A DNA stretch of 64,000 nucleotides from Oscillatoriales cyanobacterium M59_W2019_021 (lineage in GTDB: Bacteria; Cyanobacteriota; Cyanobacteriia; Cyanobacteriales; Geitlerinemataceae): the NCBI GenBank assembly GCA_015295945.1, contig DVED01000105.1, positions 48,617 to 112,616 on the forward strand. Reading direction: 5' to 3'. The notes below the pieces were generated by a model that saw nothing but the letters and a program-made list of their open reading frames with translations, made no database searches and was not told the origin of the DNA. A program made the translations under genes and the position numbers. This document shows positions 1 to 8,351 of the stretch, piece after piece (the stretch's first letter is position 1; each line of letters starts with the position of its first letter).

Positions 1-703
1 TGGTATGGGGAATCGGTAAGGATTGGGGAATCGCTCCAATGGTGGGGACCTGGAGGTGAAGGAGAGAGGCGAGTGCTGTTGCCAACACCAACCCAACTAA
101 TGACCCCGGGATCGTCGTTGTCAGTCTCGCCCAAAATAGCTTAGTCACAATCACCACACTTGCCAATCCCACCGCTGCCCAGTTCAATCCTTCTAAATGG
201 GTTACGGTTTGCCACAATCCGGTCAGAAAATGCTCGCTACGCGGCAATTGTAGCCCAAAAAAGTTATTTAACTGTCCGCCAAAAATAATGACAGCGATGC
301 CGTTGGTAAACCCTGCGGTCACTGGATAGGGAATGAATTTAACTAAGCGACCCAGTTGGGCAACTCCTAGGGCAACCTGAATCATTCCGGCCATGACCCC
401 AGCAATCCAAACCTTCTCAATCCCGTACTTGGCAATAATGCCCACCAAGATGACTGCCATCGCTCCCGTGGGTCCGGTAATTTGCACTGGGGAACCGCCA
501 AAGACTGCGGCAACGATTCCCGCCACAATTGCGGTGTACAGTCCCGCTTTGGGATCGACTCCACTCGCTACCGCAAATGCCAAAGCCAGGGGCAACGCTA
601 CTACAGCTGCCGTTAATCCTCCAGTTATATCTCCCCGCCAGTGGGCAAATGTCCAACCCTGTAAAACTCGCAAATCACCACTGAAACTGTTGTCGACGTT
701 CAT
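1..703 (-). CDS. SulP-family anion permease, 3' end outside window
   Basis: The reverse strand reads without a stop from an ATG at 703 to the window edge, giving about 234 N-terminal residues. The protein begins MNVDNSFSGDLRVLQGW and continues with the SulP core: GGLTAAVVALPLALAFAVASG, then GLYTAIVAGIVAAVFGGSPVQ and ITGPTGAMAV, followed by several hydrophobic helices. The family imports sulfate or, in cyanobacteria (BicA type), bicarbonate with sodium. The C-terminal STAS domain that would help to separate these lies outside the window. The gene is divergent from the small genes at 1.05 kb, and the shared region holds two short palindromes. The family call is firm; the substrate is unknown. 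Confidence 0.9.
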   Translation of the reverse strand, partial: MNVDNSFSGDLRVLQGWTFAHWRGDITGGLTAAVVALPLALAFAVASGVDPKAGLYTAIVAGIVAAVFGGSPVQITGPTGAMAVILVGIIAKYGIEKVWIAGVMAGMIQVALGVAQLGRLVKFIPYPVTAGFTNGIAVIIFGGQLNNFFGLQLPRSEHFLTGLWQTVTHLEGLNWAAVGLASVVIVTKLFWARLTTTIPGSLVGLVLATALASLLHLQVPTIGAIPQSLPIPHT

Positions 704-802
704 TCGGTTCTCAGAACCTCCTTCTCAACAAGATTATTAGACTTGCAGCTTCGAGTTTAGGGTTTCTAGACCCCTAAATATCTGTCAATACTATTTAAAA
801 AT

Positions 803-847
803 CTTTGTATCTACAAAGTCTTGCATATAGTTTAGCACTCATGCTAA
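803..847. promoter_or_regulatory. Two short palindromes between divergent genes
   Basis: CTTTGTA-TC-TACAAAG (803-818) and TTAGCA-CTCA-TGCTAA (832-847) are perfect inverted repeats about 100-145 bp upstream of the SulP start codon. Such dyads are typical operator shapes. Which factor might bind them is unknown, and both could be chance in this AT-rich stretch. The rest of 704-1053 shows no gene. Confidence 0.3.
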
Positions 848-1053
848 GCTGTGACAAGCCATAAACGAGGCAAAAGTTTTAGGACTTTGGCCGTTATTGT
901 CATTCTTAGTTTCAAGCAAATCAGTGTTTTTCAGCCATGCAAATTCGATCGAACAGATATCCTAGAGCGATCGACTCTCAGAGACCGTTTCTCAATCCCT
1001 ACTCTTTATTCAGACCCTGGTGTGTTATCCGCCATCTTTCTAATTTTCAAAGT

Positions 1054-1218
1054 ATGGTTCTGGCTCGATATTCCTCTCGTTCAGAGGCTGAATCTCGCGT
1101 CCGATTTTTACGTCGAGTTCGACCAGAAGTCTTTTACGAAGTCGTATTTGATGAGTCCCTAACCCAAGATCATTACTTACATGCGGAGTTAAAAAATGTT
1201 AGAGATCGAGATTTTTAA
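1054..1218 (+). CDS. Small hypothetical protein upstream of MBL-fold gene
   Basis: The 54-residue product begins MVLARYSSRSEAESRVRFLR and continues RVRPEVFYEVVFD, a basic amphipathic stretch that reads like a real small protein. An in-frame ATG at 937 would give 93 residues, but the added N-terminus has no protein-like pattern, so 1054 is preferred. The last 23 bases overlap the next gene (1196) in another frame, which suggests translational coupling. I do not recognise the family and infer only that it forms a pair with the MBL-fold gene. Confidence 0.45.
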   Translation: MVLARYSSRSEAESRVRFLRRVRPEVFYEVVFDESLTQDHYLHAELKNVRDRDF

Positions 1219-2035
1219 TGTTGAGCAGGGATTTTGTGCTGCCATTAACCTCGGAGAACATCACTCCATTCTGATTGACTCTGGGGAAAATTCTAGCACA
1301 GGATTTAAAGCCTCAAACTATCTTTTGCAACATCATTGTAGAAGTCTAGACTGTCTTGTTCTTGCTACTTATACCGAAGATCATCTTCTAGGGATATCAG
1401 ATCTAGTTAGAGAATCTTTTGGTCATATTTCCATCAATTTTTTGGTCGCCAATCCTTCCATTGAACCCGATCAGTTTCCGGGTCTAGATAAAGCTCTGCG
1501 GCGGTTTGGCAATGCCCTGACGATGGCAACAGATTGGCATCCGGAGTGTGGCAAAATCAGCCAGACCTTGACCGTACAGGATATTACTCTGACATTTTTT
1601 TGGAATAATTATCCTGACTTTAAAGATGCTCACAACCTCAGCTTGGTTACATTTTTGTCCTATCGGGACATCAACATCATCTTTCCCAGCGACCAACAGG
1701 TGGAGGGCTGGCGATCGCTACTGAAATGCGATGATTTTTGCGATCGCCTCCGGCGGGTCAATATGTTTGTGGCTGCCGATCATGGGCGAGAAGAAGGCTA
1801 TTGTCCAGAAGTTTTTGATTTCTGTAGACCCGAACTCATCATCGTGTCTAATGAATCCAATCAACGAATTTCACCCCAAATTTTGAATCAATATCAGAAG
1901 CATTCTAAGGGTTCTCACTACGGAATTTGCGATCAAAAAGTCCTCACAACTTATGATAACGGCACAATCACCATCTCCAAAGTTTTAGATCGCCTGCGAC
2001 AAGTCACAACACAGTATTCAGATGTTCGGTCTTAA
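1196..2035 (+). CDS. MBL-fold protein with degenerate metal site
   Basis: The 279-residue protein resembles the ComEC/Rec2-type beta-lactamase fold. It opens with a beta hairpin and the ILIDSGENS strand-turn, and has later blocks at INIIFPSDQQVEGW and NMFVAADHGREEGY that match the usual order of metal-ligand loops. The diagnostic HxHxDH motif is replaced by TYTEDHLLG, so the first two histidines are gone and only DH remains. The GD(A/S)E-type loop is also altered. It is therefore probably not a classical zinc hydrolase, and may bind rather than cut. It overlaps the small upstream gene and may form a two-gene unit with it. No partner or pathway can be named. Confidence 0.6.
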   Translation: MLEIEIFNVEQGFCAAINLGEHHSILIDSGENSSTGFKASNYLLQHHCRSLDCLVLATYTEDHLLGISDLVRESFGHISINFLVANPSIEPDQFPGLDKALRRFGNALTMATDWHPECGKISQTLTVQDITLTFFWNNYPDFKDAHNLSLVTFLSYRDINIIFPSDQQVEGWRSLLKCDDFCDRLRRVNMFVAADHGREEGYCPEVFDFCRPELIIVSNESNQRISPQILNQYQKHSKGSHYGICDQKVLTTYDNGTITISKVLDRLRQVTTQYSDVRS

Positions 2036-2175
2036 AAAGATAAAGATCGGTGAGAAAGCTATCATCATAGCTCACAGATCGAGAATTGTTGCAATCCGAA
2101 AAAGGAGAAATTTTCAAGTCTTCCAACCTAAGCTATTCATGAAAAAATGAGAATTGACTGAGGGTAGCAATTCAA

Positions 2176-2571
2176 ATGAAAACAATTTTAATCGTTGAGG
2201 ATAATGAAGGATTTCGCGGGTTTATTGCTGATTTTCTGCGATGGCGAAGTTTCCACGTAATTGAAGCCGCAGATGGAGTACAAGGCTGGGAATTGGCAAT
2301 CGAGAACAAACCAGATCTAATTTTATCAGATATTTATATGCCGCGATTAAATGGCTATCAATTGCTTGAGAGACTTCAGCAAGATCTTGATGCTGCCATG
2401 ATTCCTGTTGTGTTGTTGGCAACTCATGCAACCCTTGAAGAGCGAGATCGTGCTCTGCAACTAGGTGCTGCCGATCTTCTAAGTAAACCTACATTACCCG
2501 CTCGAATTTTGGGAACAATTTCAACGTGTTTAAGAGGCAATCTACAAGGACATCGGAATTCCCAAAGATAA
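2176..2571 (+). CDS. Stand-alone CheY-like response regulator
   Basis: The 131-residue protein is a single receiver domain with no output domain. The acidic pocket is at E8/D9, the phospho-acceptor is D52 in LILSDIYMP, the conserved Thr is near residue 83 (LLATHA), and the Lys is K104 (LLSKP). All signalling residues are present, so it should be phosphorylated by a histidine kinase and act through protein contact. No kinase is encoded nearby. The 140 bp upstream contains a small hairpin around GTGAG/CTCAC (about 2051-2074) without a T-run. The partner is unknown. Confidence 0.85.
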   Translation: MKTILIVEDNEGFRGFIADFLRWRSFHVIEAADGVQGWELAIENKPDLILSDIYMPRLNGYQLLERLQQDLDAAMIPVVLLATHATLEERDRALQLGAADLLSKPTLPARILGTISTCLRGNLQGHRNSQR

Positions 2572-2925
2572 ATGCAAACCTTTTATTTATATAGCGACGA
2601 GTCTATTTGATTCGTGAACTTAATGTAGGGGCGGAGCGCAGCGGAGGGAATACCCCTGTGGTTGCCCCAATATTGAACTCTCCTGAAAGGAGATCCTTTG
2701 TCCTCTCCCCTCTTAGGGGAGCTTGGGAGAGGGGTGGGGTAGGTACTCTTGGCACTCCCCCTACAGATTTTCATATTTTGTTTAGACTGGCTATATCTCA
2801 AAAATTCTTCACGTGACTTGGCAGAGATCTCGATGGCAATCGACCTGAAATCTGCTGAAACTTGTGGAATGGAACCTCGCCATGTTAATCTGATTGAAAA
2901 ACTATAAAAATCCTCATGTACTAAA
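2572..2925. other. Intergenic region with dispersed hairpin repeat
   Basis: No gene is seen in these 354 bases. A G/C-rich block at 2690-2760 contains the inverted repeat CCTCTCCC (2702-2709) / GGGAGAGG (2725-2732). This is the same class of 'ctctcccctcttagggga' sequence found scattered in many cyanobacterial genomes. The last 100 bases should hold the ArsR-hemE promoter. Confidence 0.6.
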
Positions 2926-3246
2926 ATGCCTTTTAAACCCAGCCACTTTAAAGCCGATCTGTTTAAGGTACTGTCTAACCCGGTGAGAATTCAGATTCTA
3001 GATTCGCTGCGAACTGGAGAGCGAAGCGTGAACGAAATTGCTGAGTGGCTGGAAGTCGAACCTTCATCAATCTCCCAGCAGTTAGCCGTACTGCGAAGTC
3101 GAAATTTGGTGACCAGTCGTAAACAGAGCAATTTTGTGTTCTATTCCATTCGCGATCCGGCTATCTTCAAGATTCTAGATGCTGCTTTAGAGGTCTTTAA
3201 TAACCATTTAGTAGATGTAAAAGATGCCTTAGAGCAGTTGAAATAA
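2926..3246 (+). CDS. ArsR-family winged-helix regulator
   Basis: The 106-residue protein shows the ArsR/SmtB layout: [20 protein letters not shown] (helices 1-2), the recognition region [19 protein letters not shown], and the wing around [12 protein letters not shown]. It contains no cysteine, so neither the ELCVCDL-type metal site nor a thiol or persulfide switch of the BigR/SqrR type can exist. Signal sensing must be by another ligand or by partner contact. It lies 20 bp upstream of hemE on the same strand and very probably controls that operon. ArsR genes also often accompany SulP transporters in cyanobacteria, and one lies 2.2 kb away. Confidence 0.85.
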   Translation: MPFKPSHFKADLFKVLSNPVRIQILDSLRTGERSVNEIAEWLEVEPSSISQQLAVLRSRNLVTSRKQSNFVFYSIRDPAIFKILDAALEVFNNHLVDVKDALEQLK

Positions 3247-3266
3247 GACGGATTAATCTAAAGTTT

Positions 3267-4340
3267 ATGAGCTTAACTTCTTTGGGAGATAACGGAGAGC
3301 GATTATTACAAGCGGCTCGCAACCAACTTGTTGATCGTCCACCTATTTGGATTATGCGGCAGGCAGGACGCTATTTAAAAGCGTATCGAGAGTTGAGTCA
3401 AAAATATCCTTCTTTCAGAGAACGTTCGGAAACGCCGGATTTAGCGATAGAAATTTCTCTACAACCTTTCTATGCTTTCAAACCCGATGGTGTCATTCTA
3501 TTTTCAGATATTTTGACCCCATTACCAGGAATAGGCATCCCTTTTGAGATTCTCGAAAGTCAAGGTCCTATTCTCCAGTATCCCATTCGTTCGCAAACCC
3601 AGGTTGATGCACTTACCCCCTTAGATCCCGAAACCACGCTACCCTTTATTTGCCCAATTCTGAGAACATTGCGTCAAGAAGTTGCAGGACAAGCAACAGT
3701 TTTAGGGTTTGTGGGTGCACCGTGGACTTTGGCAACTTATGCCATCGAAGGTCAGAATTCTGTTGATTATAGATCGATCAAAAGTATGGCATTTCGAGAG
3801 CCAAAGTTACTGCATCAATTGTTAAATAAACTGGCTGATGCCATCGCCATTTATGCTCAGTATCAAATTGACTGTGGGGCGCAAATGATCCAGATTTTTG
3901 ATTCTTGGGCAGGCCGCCTCACACCCCAAGATTATGAAACGTTTGTGCTGCCTTACCAACAGAAAGTGGTTCGCCAAGTGAAATCCCGTTATCCCGAAAC
4001 ACCACTCACCTTATGTGTTCATGATAGTGCAAGTCTGCTCCACTTGATGGCTCGATCGGGTGTTGATGTGGTTCATATTGATTGGACAATTCCCATGAAA
4101 GCTGCACGAGAACATCTGGGAAATTTGCCAGTTCAAGGGAATCTCGATCCTTGCGTACTTTTAGGAACTCCAGAATTGATTGAGAAACGAACATTAGAAA
4201 TTATTCAGCAAGCGGGCGATCGAGGGCATATCATGAATTTGGGTCAAGGAATCCTCAATATAACCCCAGAAGAAAATGTTGCTTTTTTTTTTGAAACGGT
4301 GAAGCAATCTCACCGAAAAATAGATCCAGCCAACCGCTAA
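3267..4340 (+). CDS. hemE: Uroporphyrinogen III decarboxylase
   Basis: The 357-residue protein has full family length. UroD converts uroporphyrinogen III to coproporphyrinogen III in heme and chlorophyll synthesis, in the cytosol. Visible motifs are [15 protein letters not shown] (Arg anchors), [16 protein letters not shown] (the catalytic Asp) and [10 protein letters not shown] (the active-site Tyr). One change stands out: the C-terminal NLGHG motif reads NLGQG, replacing the conserved His by Gln327. The gene is probably co-transcribed with the ArsR gene 20 bp upstream. The variant motif and the regulator suggest an accessory, condition-specific hemE rather than the housekeeping copy. Whether a second hemE exists cannot be seen here. 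Confidence 0.93.
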   Translation: MSLTSLGDNGERLLQAARNQLVDRPPIWIMRQAGRYLKAYRELSQKYPSFRERSETPDLAIEISLQPFYAFKPDGVILFSDILTPLPGIGIPFEILESQGPILQYPIRSQTQVDALTPLDPETTLPFICPILRTLRQEVAGQATVLGFVGAPWTLATYAIEGQNSVDYRSIKSMAFREPKLLHQLLNKLADAIAIYAQYQIDCGAQMIQIFDSWAGRLTPQDYETFVLPYQQKVVRQVKSRYPETPLTLCVHDSASLLHLMARSGVDVVHIDWTIPMKAAREHLGNLPVQGNLDPCVLLGTPELIEKRTLEIIQQAGDRGHIMNLGQGILNITPEENVAFFFETVKQSHRKIDPANR

Positions 4341-4551
4341 ACCCGTCTTTTTCCTAACGCCAAATCCGACATCAGTGCTTTCTCGTGTGGGATCGAGACC
4401 AAACTGAAGCTAAAATATAGCCGTAGCCATTCAGGTTTAGACACCCCGCTCGGACTGGCAATTCAAACCTAAGTTGGGCTGTCGATCGCTTGGCTAACTG
4501 CTAACAACGGCTGAGACGAGCTTCAACATCGAAACCGAGGAGCGATCGGGT

Positions 4552-5250
4552 ATGAAACGAGCGATTTATTGGCTGATGGGGGAAAAGGCAGGTCGAGCGA
4601 TCGTCGGGACGTGGAATTGGTTGTGGGGGTTGCCGGTAGAATCGGGGGGTAAGATTGCCGTTGCCGTCGCCGAAGAATCGCTGCGATCGATGCAGGAGTC
4701 GGTACAGAAATTAACGCAAGCCGTTTCCACTCAAGTAGCAGCCTACCAGCGAGCCCAACAAAAATATCAAACGAAAGTTCGAGATCTCCAGCATTTCCAG
4801 CAACAGGCGATCGTCGCCCAACAGCAAGGTAACGACTCCGCCGCCCGTTTGGCAATGACTAAAGTGATTCAAATCGAACAATTGTTACCCCAGTTAGAAT
4901 CCCGAGTCCAACAAGCGGAACAGTTCGTCAATGCGTCTCGAGAAAGGCTAGAACGAGAGCGGATGAAACTGGAAGCCTACAAAATGGAGATGGAAAATCT
5001 CAAAGATATGGCAGAAATTAACGAAGCTTTGGCGACGCTGGCGCAAGTGAATAGCGAATTGGGGATCGATTCAGCCAAAACGCAATTTGAAGAAGCCAAA
5101 AATGCGATCGAACGCCGCAACCTTCAAGAACAAGCCTACGCCGAACTCGCCGAAAATCCTGCCGAAAAGCTAGAAGCCGATTTAGATCGCATGACCCTCG
5201 ACCAAGAAGTCTCCCGACGCCTCCGCCAACTCTCCGAACCGAACAACTGA
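4552..5250 (+). CDS. PspA/IM30-family coiled-coil protein
   Basis: The 232-residue protein is almost wholly helical with long heptad-rich coiled coil (about residues 45-200), as in PspA and Vipp1/IM30, which form ESCRT-III-like membrane-repair scaffolds. The first 40 residues (AIYWLMGEKAGRAIVGTWNW) are more hydrophobic than the amphipathic helix of standard PspA, so this is an atypical member, not canonical Vipp1. The start follows GAGGAGCGATCGGGT. It reads in the same direction as the PstS-like and RTX genes that follow. I infer a membrane-associated role; the exact job is unknown. Confidence 0.7.
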   Translation: MKRAIYWLMGEKAGRAIVGTWNWLWGLPVESGGKIAVAVAEESLRSMQESVQKLTQAVSTQVAAYQRAQQKYQTKVRDLQHFQQQAIVAQQQGNDSAARLAMTKVIQIEQLLPQLESRVQQAEQFVNASRERLERERMKLEAYKMEMENLKDMAEINEALATLAQVNSELGIDSAKTQFEEAKNAIERRNLQEQAYAELAENPAEKLEADLDRMTLDQEVSRRLRQLSEPNN

Positions 5251-5445
5251 TAATTTGTGAGGGAAATTGTCAGAGTTGTGGAGAGGAAACTGGGGTGGAG
5301 AATGAAAAATTCAGGATCTCTAACTCCGCTACTAAGCTGTCACGCATTCAAATTGTGAATTGAGGCTGACGGGGAGACGGGGGGACACGGAGAGAGATTT
5401 GCGGCTTTGGCAAAAGTCCGATCGCAGTTTTAATGCAAAACAGCT

Positions 5446-5477
5446 TAACCACTAACCACTAACCACTAACCACTAAC
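5446..5477 (+). repeat. TAACCAC tandem heptamer (4.6 copies)
   Basis: Four perfect TAACCAC units plus TAAC run directly into the region where a ribosome-binding site should be. They end 7 bases before the ATG of the PstS-like gene, and no Shine-Dalgarno sequence is visible between. Variation in copy number could alter translation; this is inference. Confidence 0.8.
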
Positions 5478-5484
5478 AAAATCA

Positions 5485-6414
5485 ATGTCTCAAACTCGAA
5501 GCGGACCGCCTCCCATTTTCTATATTCTGTTATTCCTGCTCTTAGCCGGAGGGGGGTATTGGTGGTTTTTCTTGCGAAAACCTGCCGCCGTGACGCCGAC
5601 GGCAGGGACATCGGACGCGACGGCTCCCGTCCCCGTTCCCGATGGTAATCCTCCAACGGCAACCAATCCTTTTCCCCCACCGACTAACGTTCCCAGCGGC
5701 ACGACGGTTCGTATCGACGGATCGACCAGCATGGTAACGATTAACCAGAATTTGAAAAATACTTTTGAAGCGCAGTTTCCGGGAACCCGCGTCGCGACCG
5801 AAGCGAAAGGATCGGAAACGGGCATTGCTGCCATTCAATCGGGGAGTGCCGATCTCGCGGCAATTTCGCGACCGTTAACCCCCCAAGAACAGAATGCTGG
5901 ATTGGTTGCCGTTCCGGTGACGAACGATGCGATCGCCCTAGTTGTCGGCGTTGGCAATCCCTTCGGACAGGGACTGACTCAGGAGCAAGTCGTCGGCATC
6001 TTCCAGGGGCAAATTACCAATTGGTCGCAAATTGGCGGACCGGACAAACCCATTCGCGTTCTCAACCGTCCGGTAGTCAGCGGGACGCACCACGCTTTTC
6101 GGGAACTCGTCCTCAAAGGAAGCGACTTCGGCACGACGCCCAATATTACCACTTTGGAACGAGATGCGACCACGCCCATGTTACAAAGTTTAGGGGACGA
6201 CGGCATCGGCTACGCCACTGCCTCCCAAATCCGGAACCAAACCACCGTACGTATGGTCGCTATAGATGGCTTGACCCCGGCGGCAGCTAACTATCCCTAT
6301 CGGCGCGGTTTGTATTACGCTTACAAGAACCCGCCCAATCCAGCGGTTTCGGCATTTCTCGGATTTGTCGGTTCGCCTTCAGGTCAAACGGCGATCGCCA
6401 ATGCCGGAAATTAA
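5485..6414 (+). CDS. Membrane-anchored PstS-like phosphate-binding domain protein
   Basis: The 309-residue protein has one N-terminal membrane helix (about residues 10-27, FYILLFLLLAGGGYWWFFL), a Pro/Thr-rich linker, and a PstS-like periplasmic-binding domain. Motifs include TTVRIDGSTSM (phosphate-loop region), GSADLAAISRPLT, GQITNWSQIGG, VLNRPVVSGTHHAFRE and GDDGIGYAT. The family binds phosphate or related oxyanions outside the cytoplasmic membrane. No pstCAB genes are near, so it may act as a sensor or scavenger rather than as part of a transporter. A second protein with the same domain lies at 8.4-10.7 kb on the opposite strand. Expression may be affected by the TAACCAC repeat before its start. 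Confidence 0.8.
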   Translation: MSQTRSGPPPIFYILLFLLLAGGGYWWFFLRKPAAVTPTAGTSDATAPVPVPDGNPPTATNPFPPPTNVPSGTTVRIDGSTSMVTINQNLKNTFEAQFPGTRVATEAKGSETGIAAIQSGSADLAAISRPLTPQEQNAGLVAVPVTNDAIALVVGVGNPFGQGLTQEQVVGIFQGQITNWSQIGGPDKPIRVLNRPVVSGTHHAFRELVLKGSDFGTTPNITTLERDATTPMLQSLGDDGIGYATASQIRNQTTVRMVAIDGLTPAAANYPYRRGLYYAYKNPPNPAVSAFLGFVGSPSGQTAIANAGN

Positions 6415-6640
6415 TGGGTCATTGGTCATTTGGGATTGGGAGTTTGGGGTTTGGGTTTTGGGGTTGGTCATTGGGGATCCGATCTTTACTCTCTCCTTCC
6501 CCCGGCTTCCCCGGCTCCCCCTGCCTCCCCGGCTCCCCCGGCTTCCCCGGCTCGTATCCACCGGAATCTAAAAAACATTCCCTTGTAAGCTGCTCCCCCC
6601 GCCTCCCCGGCTCCCCCGGCTTTCCCCGCTCTCTATTCTG
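6415..6640. repeat. Dispersed GGTTTGGGG-type and CCCCGGCTTCC-type repeats
   Basis: The gap holds a G/T-rich block (6415-6476, units of tttggggttt and ggtcatt) followed by iterated ccccggcttccccggctcc (about 6498-6553 and 6597-6630). Both families recur elsewhere in this window: the G/T block at 23.84, 24.73, 44.71 and 63.74 kb, and the C/G block at 23.91, 56.42, 57.32 and 59.81 kb. No gene is seen in the gap. Confidence 0.75.
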
Positions 6641-6659
6641 AACTTCTTTGATTGACTCC

Positions 6660-8231
6660 ATGCAACCGATCCGCCATCCCCGAATTAGCGTTCCCACTTC
6701 AAATCCCGACGATCCGGCTTATGTCGTGCGATCGGGGACGGGATTCGATGGGGTGGTGGCGATCGCTCGAGGCGGTACGATCCAAGCCACGGGGGCATTG
6801 CTGTATTCCGGTCGTCATATCCTCACTGCCGCCCGTGCCTTCAATCCTAACGTCCTGACCCCTAGTTTGAATCGCAACCTCAATGAGGAGCAAATTCCCC
6901 TCGATTTAAACCCCAACGAAGCCGAGTATACGGTGATTTTCGATCTGCCGAGCGGTCGCATTTCCCTTCCCGTTTCCCAAATCTTCATTCATCCGGAATG
7001 GGATGCCGATCGGAGAAACTTTAATAACGATATCGCCGTTATCGAACTGCCGCAATTCGCGCCAGAAACTGCCGATCGCTATCAAATTTATACCAACGGC
7101 GACGAAATTCCTCCCAGTACGACGGAGGATACCAATAATGAGGATACTAACAGCAACGACGACACTCCCCGAACGAAGATCTTTACGCGCGTGGGTTACG
7201 GTCAAAAAGGGACGGGGAATACTGGAGAACTGGGGTTCGATCCCAATCCCGTCAAACGGAAAGGCTTGAATCGCTACGATGCTTTTGGGGAAATCTTTAA
7301 CAATAACCCCTTTTTCGACATCCTGGAAGGAACGCAACTGGTCTCGGATTTCGATAATGGGTTGCCGGACAACGATGCGTTTGCCGTGGGGTTGCGGATT
7401 GTCGATCGAGGGTTGGGACTCCAAGAAGTCGGGGCAACTCGCCAAGATATCGGCAGTCCTTCGTTTCTCGACGGCAAGATTGCGGGTGTGTTCTCCTATA
7501 ACTTCAGTGCGGCACGTCCGGGGGTGGATGTGACCGGGGTTGCCGATGGCAGTTTCGGCGAATTTTTTGCCGATACCCGTGCGGTGGTGTACGGCGGATA
7601 TATCAATCAAATTATTGCCAATGCCAACAGCGGGGACGATCGCATTCCCGGACACAATCGCGATGATTTCTTGACCGGAAATCAGGGAAACGACGCGATC
7701 GACGGTTTAGCTGGAAATGACGTACTATTTGGGGGCAGAGATAACGATACGCTGTCGGGGGGCGATGGCAACGATTCCCTGTTAGGAAATCGGGGGAATG
7801 ACGGTCTGAACGGCGATCGCGGCGATGACGTGTTGTTTGGCGGTCAGGATGACGATATTCTGACCGGAGGGGACGGCAACGATCGCCTCAGCGGAGATTT
7901 CGGACGCGATGTCCTCATCGGTGGTTTCGGTGGCGATGAGTTTATTCTGCGAACTAGTACGGCAGTTTTCGATCCCAGTCAAGCGGATGTTATCGCCGAT
8001 TTTACGGTTGCCGAAGACTCGATCGCCCTCACCGCAGGAGTTCTCCCCGAAAATGTGCTGCTAATTCCGTCAACGGTGGCAGGGTTGGGTGGAACCCTCA
8101 TCCAATTACCCCCTCAGCCCCCGGAAACGCCACCAGAACAGCTTTTACCGACGATTTTGGGTTTTGTCAGTAATGCCAGTCCGGCGGACGTGGCAGGGCG
8201 TTTGGTGGCGATCGCCGACGTACCTGCCTAA
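6660..8231 (+). CDS. RTX protein with catalytically dead trypsin-like domain
   Basis: The product is 523 residues from the ATG at 6660; a TTG at 6648 is in frame but less likely. Residues 20-320 follow the chymotrypsin fold, but the catalytic triad is broken. The usual TAAH reads HILTAARAF (His to Arg59) and GDSGGP reads QDIGSPSF (Ser to Ile264); only the Asp (NNDIAVIEL, D124) remains. Residues about 345-435 are RTX nonapeptides (GNDVLFGG, GDGNDSLLG, GDDVLFGG) that bind calcium and often mark type I secretion. There is no signal peptide, consistent with type I export, but no exporter is nearby. It sits between two PstS-like genes. It probably serves as a binding or surface protein, not a protease. 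Confidence 0.8.
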   Translation: MQPIRHPRISVPTSNPDDPAYVVRSGTGFDGVVAIARGGTIQATGALLYSGRHILTAARAFNPNVLTPSLNRNLNEEQIPLDLNPNEAEYTVIFDLPSGRISLPVSQIFIHPEWDADRRNFNNDIAVIELPQFAPETADRYQIYTNGDEIPPSTTEDTNNEDTNSNDDTPRTKIFTRVGYGQKGTGNTGELGFDPNPVKRKGLNRYDAFGEIFNNNPFFDILEGTQLVSDFDNGLPDNDAFAVGLRIVDRGLGLQEVGATRQDIGSPSFLDGKIAGVFSYNFSAARPGVDVTGVADGSFGEFFADTRAVVYGGYINQIIANANSGDDRIPGHNRDDFLTGNQGNDAIDGLAGNDVLFGGRDNDTLSGGDGNDSLLGNRGNDGLNGDRGDDVLFGGQDDDILTGGDGNDRLSGDFGRDVLIGGFGGDEFILRTSTAVFDPSQADVIADFTVAEDSIALTAGVLPENVLLIPSTVAGLGGTLIQLPPQPPETPPEQLLPTILGFVSNASPADVAGRLVAIADVPA

Positions 8232-8351
8232 AATGCTTCAATTGATATAGCAGTTGCAATGTTGGCTAGGATTTGGGTAGGGGCGAAGCATTGGCTCGGG
8301 TACTCGGGTTTGCCAACTGATAACGTCTATACAAATGCTTCGCCCGATTTC

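Noticed and set aside
5485..6414. Complete phosphate ABC transporter locus
   Set aside because: Only PstS-like domains are found. No pstC, pstA or pstB gene lies in the window.
6906..7655. 249-codon reverse frame within the RTX pseudoprotease gene
   Set aside because: The forward frame has the clear protease-like and RTX motifs. The reverse product has no recognisable features.
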